From Allobosea sp. Leaf344 (GTDB lineage: Bacteria; Pseudomonadota; Alphaproteobacteria; Rhizobiales; Beijerinckiaceae): a stretch of DNA of 64,000 nt. Shown here in pieces: positions 51,669-60,849 of the stretch. Positions within the stretch are counted from its first letter, which is position 1; each line of letters starts with the position of its first letter. Below the pieces are notes generated by a model. That model saw nothing but the letters and a program-made list of their open reading frames with translations, searched no databases and was not told the DNA's origin. The position numbers and the translations under genes are program-made. The DNA lies in contig NZ_LMRT01000001.1 of the NCBI RefSeq assembly GCF_001426225.1, positions 927,613 through 991,612 on the forward strand, written 5' to 3'.

Positions 51669-52381
51669 TCGATATGGTCGACGGTCTCGACATCGGGCTT
51701 GGGCGGGCGTTCCACCATGATCACGGGCAGGCCGAGGCGGCGCGCGGCGATCAGCTTGGCGGCCGTCGCATCCCCGCCGGAATTCTTGGTGACGAGGATC
51801 TCGACGCCCTCGCTCCGCATCAGCGCCTCCTCCTCATCGACCAGGAAGGGCCCGCGCTGCTGCAGCACCGTGACGTCGTGCAGCGGCAGCCGGTCGCCGA
51901 TCGGCTCGATGACGCGGACGAGATAGCGGTGGCGCGGCGAATCCGCGAAATGCGGCAGCTCCAGCCGGCCGACGGTAAGGAAGACCCGGCGCGGCTCCTC
52001 GCCGAGCGCGGCGACGGCCGCCTCCATGTCGAGCACGCTGGTCCAGCGGTCGCCCGGCATGGGCGTCCAGGCCTTGCGCCGGATGGCGAGCAGCGGCACA
52101 CCCTCGGCCTTGCAGGCCGCCTGGGCATGGAAGGGCATGATCGCCGCGAAAGGATGCGTCGCGTCGATGACGGCGATGATGCCTTCCTCGACGAGATAGC
52201 GCCTGAGCCCGTCGATGCCGCCGAAGCCGCCGCTGCGGACCGGCAGGTTCAGCGGCCTGGGATCGGCTGTATGGCCGGCCAGCGAGATGATGGCGCGAAT
52301 ATCCGGAGCCTGCTCAGCGAGATGCTGGTCAAGCGCGACGGCTTCGCTCGTTCCGCCGAGGATGAGGACGGTCATGACCAT
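51611..52381 (-). CDS. cobK: Precorrin-6A reductase
   Basis: This NADPH-dependent reductase of about 256 residues makes precorrin-6B. Family parts are VLILGGTSEAVALDQHL, VRSGGFGGIDGLRRYLVEEG, AVIDATHPFAAIMPFHAQAA, VFLTVGRLELPHFA, LQQRGPFLVDEEEALM and ILVTKNSGGDATAAKL. It is the only member of the 42.7-54.8 kb run on the minus strand: its 3' end overlaps cobJ by 58 bases and its 5' end overlaps the start of cobL by 8 bases. It therefore needs its own promoter, inside cobL. Confidence 0.94.
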   Translation of the reverse strand: MVMTVLILGGTSEAVALDQHLAEQAPDIRAIISLAGHTADPRPLNLPVRSGGFGGIDGLRRYLVEEGIIAVIDATHPFAAIMPFHAQAACKAEGVPLLAIRRKAWTPMPGDRWTSVLDMEAAVAALGEEPRRVFLTVGRLELPHFADSPRHRYLVRVIEPIGDRLPLHDVTVLQQRGPFLVDEEEALMRSEGVEILVTKNSGGDATAAKLIAARRLGLPVIMVERPPKPDVETVDHIDQVLPWLVAQGLFVTERGV

Positions 52382-53624
52382 GTTCTCGCCTGAAACGGCC
52401 GGGCTGTCGAGCGCCCCGCTGCGACCCTGGCTCAGCCTCGTCGGGCTGGGCGAGGATGGGCGCGCGGGGCTGGCGCCCGTGGCGCTGGCGGCGCTGGACC
52501 GAGCCGAGCTGGTCGTCGGCGGGGCGCGGCATCTGGCGCTGGTCGCCCCCGTCGCGGCCGAGACACTAGCCTGGCCTAGCCCGCTGAGCGACGCGTTCCC
52601 GGCGCTGATGGCACGGCGCGGCCGGCCGGTCTGCGTCCTCGCCTCGGGAGACCCCTTCCATTACGGCGTCGGCGTGCAGCTGGCGGGGCTGGTCGCACCC
52701 AGCGAGATCGCGGCGTTTCCGCAGCCCTCGGCCTTCAGCCTCGCCTGCGCGCGGCTGTGCTGGGCGCAGCAGGATTGCGCCTTGGTCTCGCTGCATGGGC
52801 GGGCGCTGGAGCGGATCGTGCCGCATCTGCAGCCGGGCCGGCGCGTGCTCGCCCTGTCCTGGGACGGGACGACGCCGGCCCGGCTGGCGCAGCTGCTCTG
52901 CGACCGCGGCTTCGGCGCATCGCTTCTGGTGGTGCTGGAAGCTTTGGGCGGGCCGAGGGAGCGGGTGCGTGCCACGACGGCTAGGGATTTCGCGCTGTCG
53001 GAAATCGACCCGCTGAACCTCGTGGCGTTGGAGCTGCAGGCCGCGCCGGAGGCGTTCATCCTGCCGCTCGCGGCCGGGCTCGACGACGGGTTCTTCGCGA
53101 ATGACGGCCAGCTGACCAAGGCCGATATCCGCGCCGTCACGCTCTCGGCCCTGCAGCCGCGGGCCGGCGAATTGCTCTGGGATGTCGGCGCCGGTTCGGG
53201 ATCGATCGGGCTGGAATGGTGCCTGCGCCATGGCGCGAACCGGGCGATCGCCTTCGAGGAGCGGCCGGAGCGGGCGGCAAGGATCGCCGCCAACCGGCAG
53301 GCGCTGGGCGCGCTGCCCGTGACCATCGTCGAGGGGCGCGCGCCGGACGGCTTCGCCGGGCAGGCCGAGCCCGATGCCGTGTTCATCGGCGGCGGCATCG
53401 CCGATGAGGGCGTCGCCGAGGCGGCCCTGGCGGCACTGAAGCCGGGCGGGCGGCTGGTGGCCAATGTCGTGACGCTGGAGGGGGAGGCTCGCCTCGCGGC
53501 GCTGTTCTCCCGCCATGGCGGCAGCCTGCGCCGGATCGGGCTCGCCCATCTCGACCGGGTCGGCACCATGCATGGCTGGCGCAGCGCGATGCCGGTGACG
53601 CAATGGCGGGTGGTGAAGCCATGA
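52374..53624 (+). CDS. cobL: Precorrin-6Y C5,15-methyltransferase (decarboxylating)
   Basis: This two-domain enzyme of 416 residues methylates C5 and C15 and removes the acetate carboxyl. The N-terminal CbiE-like half shows LSLVGLGEDGRAGLAPVALAAL, GARHLALV, LASGDPFHYGVGVQLAGL and LVSLHGRALERI. The C-terminal CbiT-like half begins with FANDGQLTKADIRAVTLSAL and has the SAM loop LLWDVGAGSGSIGLEWCL. GAGGA at 52364-52368 supports the ATG at 52374 over that at 52380. The cobE gene overlaps its stop by four bases. Confidence 0.93.
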   Translation: MTMFSPETAGLSSAPLRPWLSLVGLGEDGRAGLAPVALAALDRAELVVGGARHLALVAPVAAETLAWPSPLSDAFPALMARRGRPVCVLASGDPFHYGVGVQLAGLVAPSEIAAFPQPSAFSLACARLCWAQQDCALVSLHGRALERIVPHLQPGRRVLALSWDGTTPARLAQLLCDRGFGASLLVVLEALGGPRERVRATTARDFALSEIDPLNLVALELQAAPEAFILPLAAGLDDGFFANDGQLTKADIRAVTLSALQPRAGELLWDVGAGSGSIGLEWCLRHGANRAIAFEERPERAARIAANRQALGALPVTIVEGRAPDGFAGQAEPDAVFIGGGIADEGVAEAALAALKPGGRLVANVVTLEGEARLAALFSRHGGSLRRIGLAHLDRVGTMHGWRSAMPVTQWRVVKP

Positions 53625-54010
53625 GCGGTGAACTGATCGCCGGGATCGGCCTGCGCCCGGATACGCCGGAGCAGGACATCGCCGAGTGCCTGGCCCAAGC
53701 GCTGGCGCTGGCGGGGCTCGAGGCCGGCGCGCTCGCCCGCATCGCGACGCTGCAGGCCAGAATCGGCGAGCCGGGGCTCGCGGCGGTCGCCGCCGCCTGC
53801 GGCTGCCCGGTGACGGCCATTCCCGACGAGGCGCTGCAGGGTTTCGAGGCGGGCTGCGCGACCCGCTCGACGCGCATCAGCGCGCTCTACGGCGTCGGTT
53901 CGGTGGCGGAGGCGGCCGCTCTCGCCGCGGCGGGGCCGGGCGGCCGGCTCGTCCAGCCGCGCATCGCCACCGCCCGCGTCACCTGCGCTTTGGCGAGGAG
54001 CGCGCCATGA
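53621..54010 (+). CDS. cobE: Cobalamin biosynthesis protein CobE (CbiG C-terminal-like)
   Basis: The protein has 129 residues and corresponds to the C-terminal domain of Cbi[23 protein letters not shown] near the start, [20 protein letters not shown] and [20 protein letters not shown]. It is needed for cobalamin synthesis in aerobic producers, but its exact reaction is not settled. The gene overlaps both cobL and cobM by four bases. Confidence 0.88.
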   Translation: MSGELIAGIGLRPDTPEQDIAECLAQALALAGLEAGALARIATLQARIGEPGLAAVAAACGCPVTAIPDEALQGFEAGCATRSTRISALYGVGSVAEAAALAAAGPGGRLVQPRIATARVTCALARSAP

Positions 54011-54771
54011 CCATCCATTTCATCGGCGCCGGTCCCGGTGCGCCGGACCTGATCACCCTGCGCGGGCGCGATCTCATCGCCGCCTGCCCGGTCTGCCTCT
54101 ATGCGGGGTCGCTGATCCCGCGGGCGATGCTCGGCTGGTGCCCGCCGCAGGCCCGGATCATCGACACCGCCCCGCTCGATCTCGACGCGATCATCGCCGA
54201 AATGCGGGCGGCGCATGAGGCGGGGCAGGATGTGGCGCGGCTGCATTCCGGCGATCTCTCGGTCTGGAGCGCGACGGCCGAGCAGATGCGCCGGCTCGAC
54301 CGGCTGGGCATTCCCTACAGCGTCACACCGGGCGTGCCGGCCTTCGCGGCGGCGGCGGCGGCGCTGAAGCGCGAGCTTACCCTGCCCGGCGTCGCGCAGT
54401 CGCTGGTGCTGACGCGGACCTCCGGCCGCGCCTCCGCCATGCCGGAGCGCGAGACCCTCACGGCTTTCGCCGCGACCGGGTCGACGCTGGCCATCCATCT
54501 CTCGATTCATGTCGTCGAGCACATCGTGGCGGAGCTGACGCCGCTCTATGGCGAGGACTGCCCCGTCGCCATCGTCTTCCGCGCCTCCTGGCCGGACGAG
54601 ACCGTGCTGCGCGGCACGCTGGCGACGATCGCCGAGGCGGTGAAACAGGCCGGGCTGGAACGCACGGCGCTGATTTTGGTCGGGCCGGCGCTGGCCGAAC
54701 AGGGCTTCGCCGAGAGCGCGCTCTATTCGGCCGGCTACGACCGGCGCTTCCGGCCCGGAGGCGGGGTATGA
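54007..54771 (+). CDS. cobM: Precorrin-4 C11-methyltransferase
   Basis: This SAM-dependent methyltransferase has 254 residues. It starts with [22 protein letters not shown], followed by [67 protein letters not shown] and [12 protein letters not shown]. It is the last gene of the run that began at hupE; cbiD follows in the opposite direction with 8 bases between the two 3' ends. Confidence 0.94.
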   Translation: MTIHFIGAGPGAPDLITLRGRDLIAACPVCLYAGSLIPRAMLGWCPPQARIIDTAPLDLDAIIAEMRAAHEAGQDVARLHSGDLSVWSATAEQMRRLDRLGIPYSVTPGVPAFAAAAAALKRELTLPGVAQSLVLTRTSGRASAMPERETLTAFAATGSTLAIHLSIHVVEHIVAELTPLYGEDCPVAIVFRASWPDETVLRGTLATIAEAVKQAGLERTALILVGPALAEQGFAESALYSAGYDRRFRPGGGV

Positions 54772-54779
54772 GGCCGCGC

Positions 54780-55877
54780 TCAGCCCGGCTTGCGGAAGGG
54801 GGTGCGCGCCAGCAGCGCGCCCTGCCGGTCGAACACCGCGATCTCCAGCGCCGCCTCGGCACTGAGCGTGCGCGCGGCGCGCCGCCAGGCATGCTCGGCC
54901 ACGGTCGCGGCCAGGTCGATCCCTTCGGCCTGGGCTCGCTGCAGCACCTCGAGCGCGGTATTCGCCTGCGGCACCCATTGCGCCAGGGCGGCGCTGCCGC
55001 CGGCTTCCGTCACACGCTCGGCCAGCCAGGCGAGATCCACCGGCCCGGCCCGGGAATGCAGATCGAGCATGCCCTGGCCGAGCTTCACCATCTTCGCGAA
55101 GCCGCCTGCGACGGTGACCTTCGCGACCGGGTGGACGCGCAGATACTTCAGCATGCCGCCGGCGAAATCGCCCATGTCGATCAGCGCCTGTTCCGGCAGC
55201 CCGTGCAGCGCCCGCACCGCGGCCTCGGAGGTCGCGCCGGTGGCGCCCGCGACATGGCCGAGCCCGGCGGCGCGGGCGACATCGATGCCGCGATGGATCG
55301 AATGGATCCAGGCGGCGCAGGAGAACGGGATGACGATGCCCGTGGTGCCGAGGATCGACAGGCCGCCGCGAATGCCGAGGCGGGGGTTCATCGTCTTCTG
55401 CGCGATCGCCTCGCCACCGGGGATCGCGATGGTGACGGTGACGTCGGCCGGGCCGCCGCATCGTGCCCGCGCCTCGGCCAGGGCCTGGCGGATCATCTCG
55501 CGCGGCATCGGATTGATCGCGGGCTCTCCGACCGGCAGCGGCAGGCCCGGCAGGGTGACGGTGCCGACACCCTCGCCCGCCCGGAACAGGATGCCGGCGC
55601 CGGGCGGGGCGCCGGTGAGCTCCGCGATGACGAGCGCGCCATGGGTCACGTCCGGATCATCCCCCGCATCCTTGACGATGCCGGCGCGGGCGCCGTCCGC
55701 GCGCCGCTCCTGCAGCGCCAGGGCGAAGGCCGGCTGCTGCCCGCCGGGCAAGGTGATGTCGACTGGATCGGGAAAGACGCCGGTGACCCAGCCGCAATAG
55801 GCGGCCTTGGCCGCGGCGGCGGCACAGGTCCCGGTGGTCCAGCCGCGCCGCAACGGTCCTGCAGGAAAATCGCTCAT
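54780..55877 (-). CDS. cbiD: Cobalt-precorrin-5B (C1)-methyltransferase CbiD
   Basis: The protein of 365 residues is a clear CbiD: RRGWTTGTCAAAAAKAAYCG at the N-terminus, VKDAGDDPDVTHGALV, INPMPREMIRQAL, GGEAIAQKTMNPRLGI, GGLSILGTTGIVIPFSCAAW and VAGGFAKMVKLGQGMLDLHS. CbiD is known as the C1-methyltransferase of the anaerobic, early-cobalt route, whereas Pseudomonas denitrificans uses CobF. Here it lies among aerobic-route genes and no cobF is present in the window. It is convergent with cobM and divergent from cobB. Confidence 0.94.
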   Translation of the reverse strand: MSDFPAGPLRRGWTTGTCAAAAAKAAYCGWVTGVFPDPVDITLPGGQQPAFALALQERRADGARAGIVKDAGDDPDVTHGALVIAELTGAPPGAGILFRAGEGVGTVTLPGLPLPVGEPAINPMPREMIRQALAEARARCGGPADVTVTIAIPGGEAIAQKTMNPRLGIRGGLSILGTTGIVIPFSCAAWIHSIHRGIDVARAAGLGHVAGATGATSEAAVRALHGLPEQALIDMGDFAGGMLKYLRVHPVAKVTVAGGFAKMVKLGQGMLDLHSRAGPVDLAWLAERVTEAGGSAALAQWVPQANTALEVLQRAQAEGIDLAATVAEHAWRRAARTLSAEAALEIAVFDRQGALLARTPFRKPG

Positions 55878-55987
55878 TCAGGCCTGCATAGCGCAGCCGG
55901 AGCCGCGCGTCAGCGCCGGCGGTTCGGCGCTGGCCCGCGGGGCCGCGACGTCGCGCGGCGCAACCGCGCGCAGCGGGGGAGACCGGC

Positions 55988-57307
55988 ATGACCGCCAGCG
56001 GCCTGATCATCGCGGCGCCACGCTCGGGCTCCGGCAAGACCACGATCACGCTCGGGCTGCAGCGCGCGCTGGTGCGGCGCGGGCTGACGGTGCGCGGGCT
56101 GAAATGCGGGCCGGACTATATCGACCCTGCCTTCCATGCCGCTGCGACCGGCGCGCCGAGCGCCAATCTCGATTCCTTCGCGATGCCGCCGGCGCTGCTG
56201 CGCCAGATCGCCGGTGAAGCCGCCGCCGAAAGCGAGCTCGTCATCGCCGAAGGCTCGATGGGACTGTTCGACGGCGTGCCGGGCCCGGAGGGTGCGACCG
56301 GTGCCAGCGCCGATATCGCCGCGCTGCTGGGCTGGCCGATCGTGCTCGTCATCGATGTTTCGGGCCAGGCGCAATCGGCCGCCGCCATCGCGCTGGGCTG
56401 CATGCACTATGACCCGCGCATCCGCATCGCCGGCGTGATCCTGAACAAGGTCGCGAGCGAGCGCCATGGCCGTCTCGTCGGCCAGGGCATGGCCCGGATC
56501 GGCCTGCCCGTGCTCGGTGCCCTGCCGCGCGAGGCGAGCCTGATCCTGCCCGAGCGCCATCTCGGCCTGGTGCAGGCCGGCGAGACCGCGGATTTGCAGG
56601 CGCGGCTCGAGGCCTTGGCCGATGCGGTCACGGCGGCGATCGACCTCGATGCGCTGGTCGCGGCCGCAGCCGCGACGACGCTGCCTCCACCAGGGCCGGC
56701 GGCGCGCCCGCTGCCGGCGCCGGGGCGACGCATCGCCATCGCCCGGGATGCCGCCTTCAGCTTCGTCTATCCGCATGTCGAGGCCGGGTGGCGGGCGCAA
56801 GGCGCCGCGCTGGTGCCCTTCTCGCCTTTGGCCGACGAGGCGCCTCCGGAAGATTGCGATGCCTGCTGGCTTCCGGGCGGCTATCCCGAGCTTCATGCGG
56901 CACGGCTGGCGGGCGCGGCGCGCTTCCTGTCGGGGCTGCGGGCCTTCGCCGAGACGCGCCCGGTCCATGGCGAGTGCGGCGGCTATATGGTGCTGGGCCG
57001 CAGCCTGACCGATGCGGATGGGGTCGCTCACGCCATGGCCGGGCTGCTCGGCGTCGAGACCAGCTTCGCCACGCGCAAGATGAATCTGGGTTACCGCCGT
57101 GCGGTGCTGCAGGCGGACGGGCCGCTCGGCGCGGCCGGCAGCGCGCTGACCGGGCATGAATTCCACTATGCCACGATCGCCGCGACAGGAGAGGACGAGG
57201 CCTTCGCAACGGTCACCGATCCGCATGGCGCGGCTCCGAAACCGGCGGGCAGCCGGCGCGGCCTCGTCACCGGATCATTCTTCCACGCCATCGCGGTGGC
57301 GCAATGA
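55988..57307 (+). CDS. cobB: Hydrogenobyrinic acid a,c-diamide synthase (cobyrinate a,c-diamide synthase)
   Basis: This glutamine-dependent amidotransferase of 439 residues amidates the a and c side chains. The ATP-binding start is LIIAAPRSGSGKTTITLGL, followed by VRGLKCGPDYIDPAFHAAATG and EGSMGLFDGVPG. The C-terminal glutaminase half has DACWLPGGYPELHAARLA, the nucleophile in HGECGGYMVLG, and ends with GTP-cleft-like FHYATI and HAIAVAQ. It lies 110 bases from the divergent cbiD start, and bluB overlaps its stop by four bases. Confidence 0.94.
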   Translation: MTASGLIIAAPRSGSGKTTITLGLQRALVRRGLTVRGLKCGPDYIDPAFHAAATGAPSANLDSFAMPPALLRQIAGEAAAESELVIAEGSMGLFDGVPGPEGATGASADIAALLGWPIVLVIDVSGQAQSAAAIALGCMHYDPRIRIAGVILNKVASERHGRLVGQGMARIGLPVLGALPREASLILPERHLGLVQAGETADLQARLEALADAVTAAIDLDALVAAAAATTLPPPGPAARPLPAPGRRIAIARDAAFSFVYPHVEAGWRAQGAALVPFSPLADEAPPEDCDACWLPGGYPELHAARLAGAARFLSGLRAFAETRPVHGECGGYMVLGRSLTDADGVAHAMAGLLGVETSFATRKMNLGYRRAVLQADGPLGAAGSALTGHEFHYATIAATGEDEAFATVTDPHGAAPKPAGSRRGLVTGSFFHAIAVAQ

Positions 57308-57957
57308 GCGAAGCCGGACCGGGAGCCGAGGCCCCGCCTCGTTTCGACGAGGCTTTCGCCGCGCAGTTCAAGACCCTGCTGGCCTGGCGCCGCGACGTCC
57401 GGCGCTTCCGTCGCGACGCGCTGCCCGAGGGGCTGGTCGAGACGCTGCTGGACCAGGCGGAGCTCGCGCCCTCCGTCGGCTATTCCCAGCCCTGGCGCTG
57501 GCTGCGGGTCACCGCCCCGGAGCAGCGCGCCGCGGTGCAGGCGAGCTTCGCGCGCTGCAATGCCGCCGCTCTGGCGGATTACGAGGGCGAGCGGGCCAGG
57601 CTCTATGCCGGCCTCAAGCTCGCCGGGCTGCAGGAGGCCCCCGAGCAGCTCGCCGTGTTCTGCGACCATGGCACGCAGCAGGGGCATGGGCTCGGGCGCC
57701 GGACCATGCCGGAGATGCTGGATTATTCGGTCGTCGCCGCGATCACCCAGCTCTGGCTGGCGGCGCGGGTCCAGGGTGTCGGGCTGGGCTGGGTCTCGAT
57801 CCTGGAGCCGGACGCCGTGCGGGAGGCGCTGGGCGCACCGTCATCCTGGAAGCTGATCGCCTATCTCTGCCTGGGCTGGCCGCAGGAGGCGCAGGACGTG
57901 CCGGAGCTGGTACGCGCCGGCTGGGAGAGGTCGCGCGGGTCGTTGCGTGGGTGGTAA
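57304..57957 (+). CDS. bluB: 5,6-dimethylbenzimidazole synthase
   Basis: This enzyme cleaves reduced FMN with oxygen to make the lower ligand of cobalamin. It has 217 residues and a nitroreductase-like fold. Typical parts are FKTLLAWRRDVRRFRRDALP, LAPSVGYSQPWRWLRV, ARLYAGLKLAGLQEAPEQLAVF, TMPEMLDYSVVAAITQLWLAARVQGVGLGWVSIL and YLCLGWPQE. It needs oxygen, in keeping with cobG. It is the last gene of the cob locus; palindromic repeats follow. Confidence 0.95.
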   Translation: MSEAGPGAEAPPRFDEAFAAQFKTLLAWRRDVRRFRRDALPEGLVETLLDQAELAPSVGYSQPWRWLRVTAPEQRAAVQASFARCNAAALADYEGERARLYAGLKLAGLQEAPEQLAVFCDHGTQQGHGLGRRTMPEMLDYSVVAAITQLWLAARVQGVGLGWVSILEPDAVREALGAPSSWKLIAYLCLGWPQEAQDVPELVRAGWERSRGSLRGW

Positions 57958-58014
57958 GGGGCCTTGCGGGCGGCGGCGAAGCGGTCCAGAGCGTGAAGCG
58001 CGGGACCCCTAACC

Positions 58015-58323
58015 CGTCCTTGCGAGCGAAGCGAAGCAACCCAGACCGTCGAGCTCTACGCCTTCCTGGGTTGCTTCGTCGCTGACGCTCCTCGCAATGA
58101 CGGTAAGGGCGTCATTGCGAGCGCAGCGAAGCAACCCAGCTCGTCGAGCTCTGCGGCCCCTAGGTTGCTTCGTCGCTGACGCTCCTCGCAATGACGCTCA
58201 CCCGTCATTGCGAGCGTTAGCGAAGCAACCCAGCTCATGGCGCTCCACGCCCCCCTGGGTTGCTTCGTCGCTGACGCTCCTCGCAATGACGGATCGTCAT
58301 TGCGAGCGTAGCGAAGCAATCCA
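58015..58323. repeat. Cluster of palindromic repeats related to those at 40.2-41.2 kb
   Basis: Three full units lie at about 58015-58103, 58110-58196 and 58203-58292, and a left half-unit at 58295-58323. The left arms read like GTCATTGCGAGCGCAGCGAA and the right arms like GTTGCTTCGTCGCTGACGCT followed by CCTCGCAATGAC. They share the left arm and most of the right arm with the array after cobD but carry an extra GTCGCTGACGCTC stretch in the right arm. Degenerate traces extend on both sides (57960-58000 and 58345-58390). Together they fill the space between bluB and the convergent CoA-transferase genes, where no gene is seen. Confidence 0.9.
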
Positions 58324-58390
58324 GAGCGTGAAGCTCCACGTCGCCCGCGTTCGCTCCGTCGGCCCCCTTCCCGCCGACGCTCCTCGCGGC

Positions 58391-59044
58391 TCAGATCGCG
58401 ACCTTGAACGACGCTTCGGTCTTGGCCTTGATCTCGTCGAGGGTCACGCCCTCGGCCAGCTCGATCAGCGTCATGCCGCCGCCGGTCTCGTCGATGGTGA
58501 AGACGCCGAGATCCGTGATCACCATGTCGACCACGCCGGCGCCGGTCAGCGGCAGGTCGCAGGCCGTGAGCAGCTTCGGCGATTCCGTGCCGTCCTTGTT
58601 GCGGGCGACATGCTCCATCACCACCACGACCTTCTTCACCCCGGCGACGAGGTCCATGGCGCCGCCCATCCCCTTCACCACCTTGCCGGGGATCATCCAA
58701 TTGGCGAGATCGCCATTCTCGGCCACCTGCATCGCGCCGAGGATGGAGAGGTCGATATGGCCGCCGCGGATCATGCCGAACGAATCCGCCGAGGAGAAGA
58801 AACTGGTGGTCGGCAGCTCGGTGATGGTCTGCTTGCCGGCATTGATCAGGTCGGGATCCTCCTCGCCCTCATACGGAAAAGGCCCCATGCCGAGCATGCC
58901 GTTCTCGGATTGCAGCTGAACGCTGACGCCGGCGGGGATGTAGTTGGAGACCAGCGTCGGGATGCCGATGCCGAGATTGACGTAGTAGCCGTCCTTGAGT
59001 TCCTTCGCGGCACGGGCCGCCATCTGCTCACGGGTCCAGGGCAT
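58391..59044 (-). CDS. scoB: 3-oxoacid CoA-transferase subunit B
   Basis: This subunit of 217 residues, with the A subunit encoded upstream, moves CoA from succinyl-CoA to acetoacetate or 3-oxoadipate. Family parts are [25 protein letters not shown], the catalytic-glutamate segment [14 protein letters not shown], and [42 protein letters not shown] and VITDLGVF. It could equally be named pcaJ; no beta-ketoadipate genes are nearby, so ketone-body use is favoured. A 113-base spacer separates it from subunit A. Confidence 0.92.
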   Translation of the reverse strand: MPWTREQMAARAAKELKDGYYVNLGIGIPTLVSNYIPAGVSVQLQSENGMLGMGPFPYEGEEDPDLINAGKQTITELPTTSFFSSADSFGMIRGGHIDLSILGAMQVAENGDLANWMIPGKVVKGMGGAMDLVAGVKKVVVVMEHVARNKDGTESPKLLTACDLPLTGAGVVDMVITDLGVFTIDETGGGMTLIELAEGVTLDEIKAKTEASFKVAI

Positions 59045-59157
59045 GGTCTTGTCCTCGATGGTTCGATCGTGTCCTGAGCCCCCGCTTCCGGGACGCCGCG
59101 TCGGCGGCCGGGAGCCGGCCTGCGGCTGCTCCCCGGGTCGGGGGCTCGCGAGATGAA

Positions 59158-59862
59158 TCAGGCGGCGCGCTTGCGGGTCGTGCGCTGCTCGATGCGCTTG
59201 ACCGGGTTTTCCACATGCACGATCCGCTTCACGAAAATGCCGGGGGTATGCATGTGGTCGGGGTCGATCTCGCCGGCCGGCACCAGATGCTCGACCTGGG
59301 CGATGGTCATGCGCGAGGCCGACGCCATCATCGGATTGAAGTTCCGCGCCGTCTTCCGATAGACGAGATTGCCCTCGGTATCGCCCTTGAAGGCGTGGAC
59401 GAGCGCGATGTCGGCGAAGAGGCCGCGCTCCATGATGTAGCGCTCGCCGTCGAACTCGCGCTCCTCCTTGCCCTCGGCGACCAGCGTGCCGACGCCGGTC
59501 TTGGTGTAGAAGGCCGGGATGCCGGCGCCGCCGGCCCGGATGCGTTCGGCCAGCGTGCCCTGGGGCGTGAATTCGAGCTCGAGCTCACCGGCCAGATATT
59601 GCTGGGCGAAGAGCTTGTTCTCGCCGACATAGGAGGAGATCATCTTCCGGATCTGGCGCGTCTCGAGCAGGATGCCGAGGCCGGCGCCGTCGATGCCGGC
59701 ATTGTTGGAGATGAAGGTCAGGTCCCGGGCGCCGCTGTCGCGCACCGCCTCGATCAGGACATCGGGAATGCCGCAGAGGCCGAAACCGCCGGCCATGATG
59801 GTCATGCCATCCTTGATGACGTCGGCGAGAGCCGCCTTGGCGTCAGGAAAAACCTTCTTCAT
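59158..59862 (-). CDS. scoA: 3-oxoacid CoA-transferase subunit A
   Basis: The protein has 234 residues. Typical segments are [93 protein letters not shown] and [19 protein letters not shown]. It is the upstream gene of the pair with scoB. The last 15 residues ([14 protein letters not shown]) are basic and variable. Confidence 0.92.
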   Translation of the reverse strand: MKKVFPDAKAALADVIKDGMTIMAGGFGLCGIPDVLIEAVRDSGARDLTFISNNAGIDGAGLGILLETRQIRKMISSYVGENKLFAQQYLAGELELEFTPQGTLAERIRAGGAGIPAFYTKTGVGTLVAEGKEEREFDGERYIMERGLFADIALVHAFKGDTEGNLVYRKTARNFNPMMASASRMTIAQVEHLVPAGEIDPDHMHTPGIFVKRIVHVENPVKRIEQRTTRKRAA

Positions 59863-59955
59863 CGCATTGCCTTCGGCGCTGGATTGGATCGCCGTCCAGC
59901 ACTAGCCGAGCCGATGGTGCCGTTGCAACATCGCCGCGGGGCCGGCGGCCGAGAT

Positions 59956-60567
59956 TCAGCGCTCGGTCAGCGCCAGTTTGAGGCCGAGCCCGGCGAAGGC
60001 GGCGGCGAAGCTGCGCCGCATCCAGAGCATGACGCCGGGCCGCGTGACGACATGGCTGCGCATCGCCGCCGCGAACACGCCGTAGAGCGCGAAGACCACG
60101 AAGGTCGCGAGCATGAAGACCCCGCTCAGCTCCAGCATCCGGGCCAGCGCCCGCGGCTCGCCGGCCTGCACGAATTGCGGGAGGAAGGCGAAGAAGAAGA
60201 TCGACAGCTTCGGGTTCAGGATGTTGATCAGAATGCCGGTGGCGAGCACCTGCCGCACCGAGCGGGGCGCCTGCTCGGCCTCCACGGTCAGCCCGCCGCG
60301 CTCGCCCAGCGTCACCCAGGCCATGTAGAGGAGATAGGCGACGCCGCAATATTTGATCAGCTCGAAGGCCAGCGCGCTGGTGTGCAGCAGCGCCGCGAGA
60401 CCGGTGATCGCCGCGGCCATGTGCGGGATGATCCCCAGCGTGCAGGCCAGCGCCGCGATCAGGCTCGCTCTGGTGCCGCGCGCCAGCCCGGCGGCGATGG
60501 TGTAGATCGCGCCCGTGCCCGGCGAGGCGACGATGATCAGCGTGGTCAGCAGGAATTCATAGCTCAT
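59956..60567 (-). CDS. LysE/RhtB-family amino acid exporter
   Basis: This is an inner-membrane protein of 203 residues with about six hydrophobic segments. The family motif SPGTGAIYTIAAGLARGTRASLIAALACTLG follows the first helix, and GILINILNPKLSIFFFAFLPQFV is the typical NPK segment of RhtB-type exporters. It exports an amino acid such as homoserine or threonine, or another small metabolite; the substrate is not readable. ATG at 60567 matches the family start; a longer open frame from 60600 is less likely. Confidence 0.88.
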   Translation of the reverse strand: MSYEFLLTTLIIVASPGTGAIYTIAAGLARGTRASLIAALACTLGIIPHMAAAITGLAALLHTSALAFELIKYCGVAYLLYMAWVTLGERGGLTVEAEQAPRSVRQVLATGILINILNPKLSIFFFAFLPQFVQAGEPRALARMLELSGVFMLATFVVFALYGVFAAAMRSHVVTRPGVMLWMRRSFAAAFAGLGLKLALTER

Positions 60568-60648
60568 AGACCGCGCCCTCCCGCCGGCCGGAACTGGCAC
60601 CGGCCGCCAACGTTTGACGGGAGAATAGCCGAAGCAGGGAGAAGCGCC

Positions 60649-60828
60649 ATGCCCCAGGGTGACAAATCAGCCTATACCGCCAAGCAGAAGCGCAAGGCGG
60701 AGCATATCGAGGAGAGTTACGAGAAGCGCGGCCTGTCCGAGGGCGAGGCCGAGCGCCGCGCCTGGGCCACCGTCAACAAGCAGGATGGCGGCGGCAAGCA
60801 ATCGGGCTCGGGCCGCAAGACCCACTGA
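60649..60828 (+). CDS. Small conserved hydrophilic protein
   Basis: This is a 59-residue, highly charged protein: MPQGDKSAYTAKQKRKAEHI, then EESYEKRGLSEGEAERRAWA, then TVNKQDGG and a Gly/Ser/Lys-rich tail. Similar tiny proteins are widespread in alphaproteobacteria and other proteobacteria without a known function. AGGGAGAAG lies just before the ATG at 60649. It is divergent from the LysE-type gene, and a strong hairpin follows its stop. Confidence 0.75.
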   Translation: MPQGDKSAYTAKQKRKAEHIEESYEKRGLSEGEAERRAWATVNKQDGGGKQSGSGRKTH

Positions 60829-60849
60829 GCCGCATCGGCGGGAAGCGGA

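Noticed and set aside
59045..59157. Small gene between the CoA-transferase subunits
   Set aside because: The 113 bases hold only GC-rich inverted repeats (GAGCCCCC with GGGGGCTC) and no plausible reading frame.
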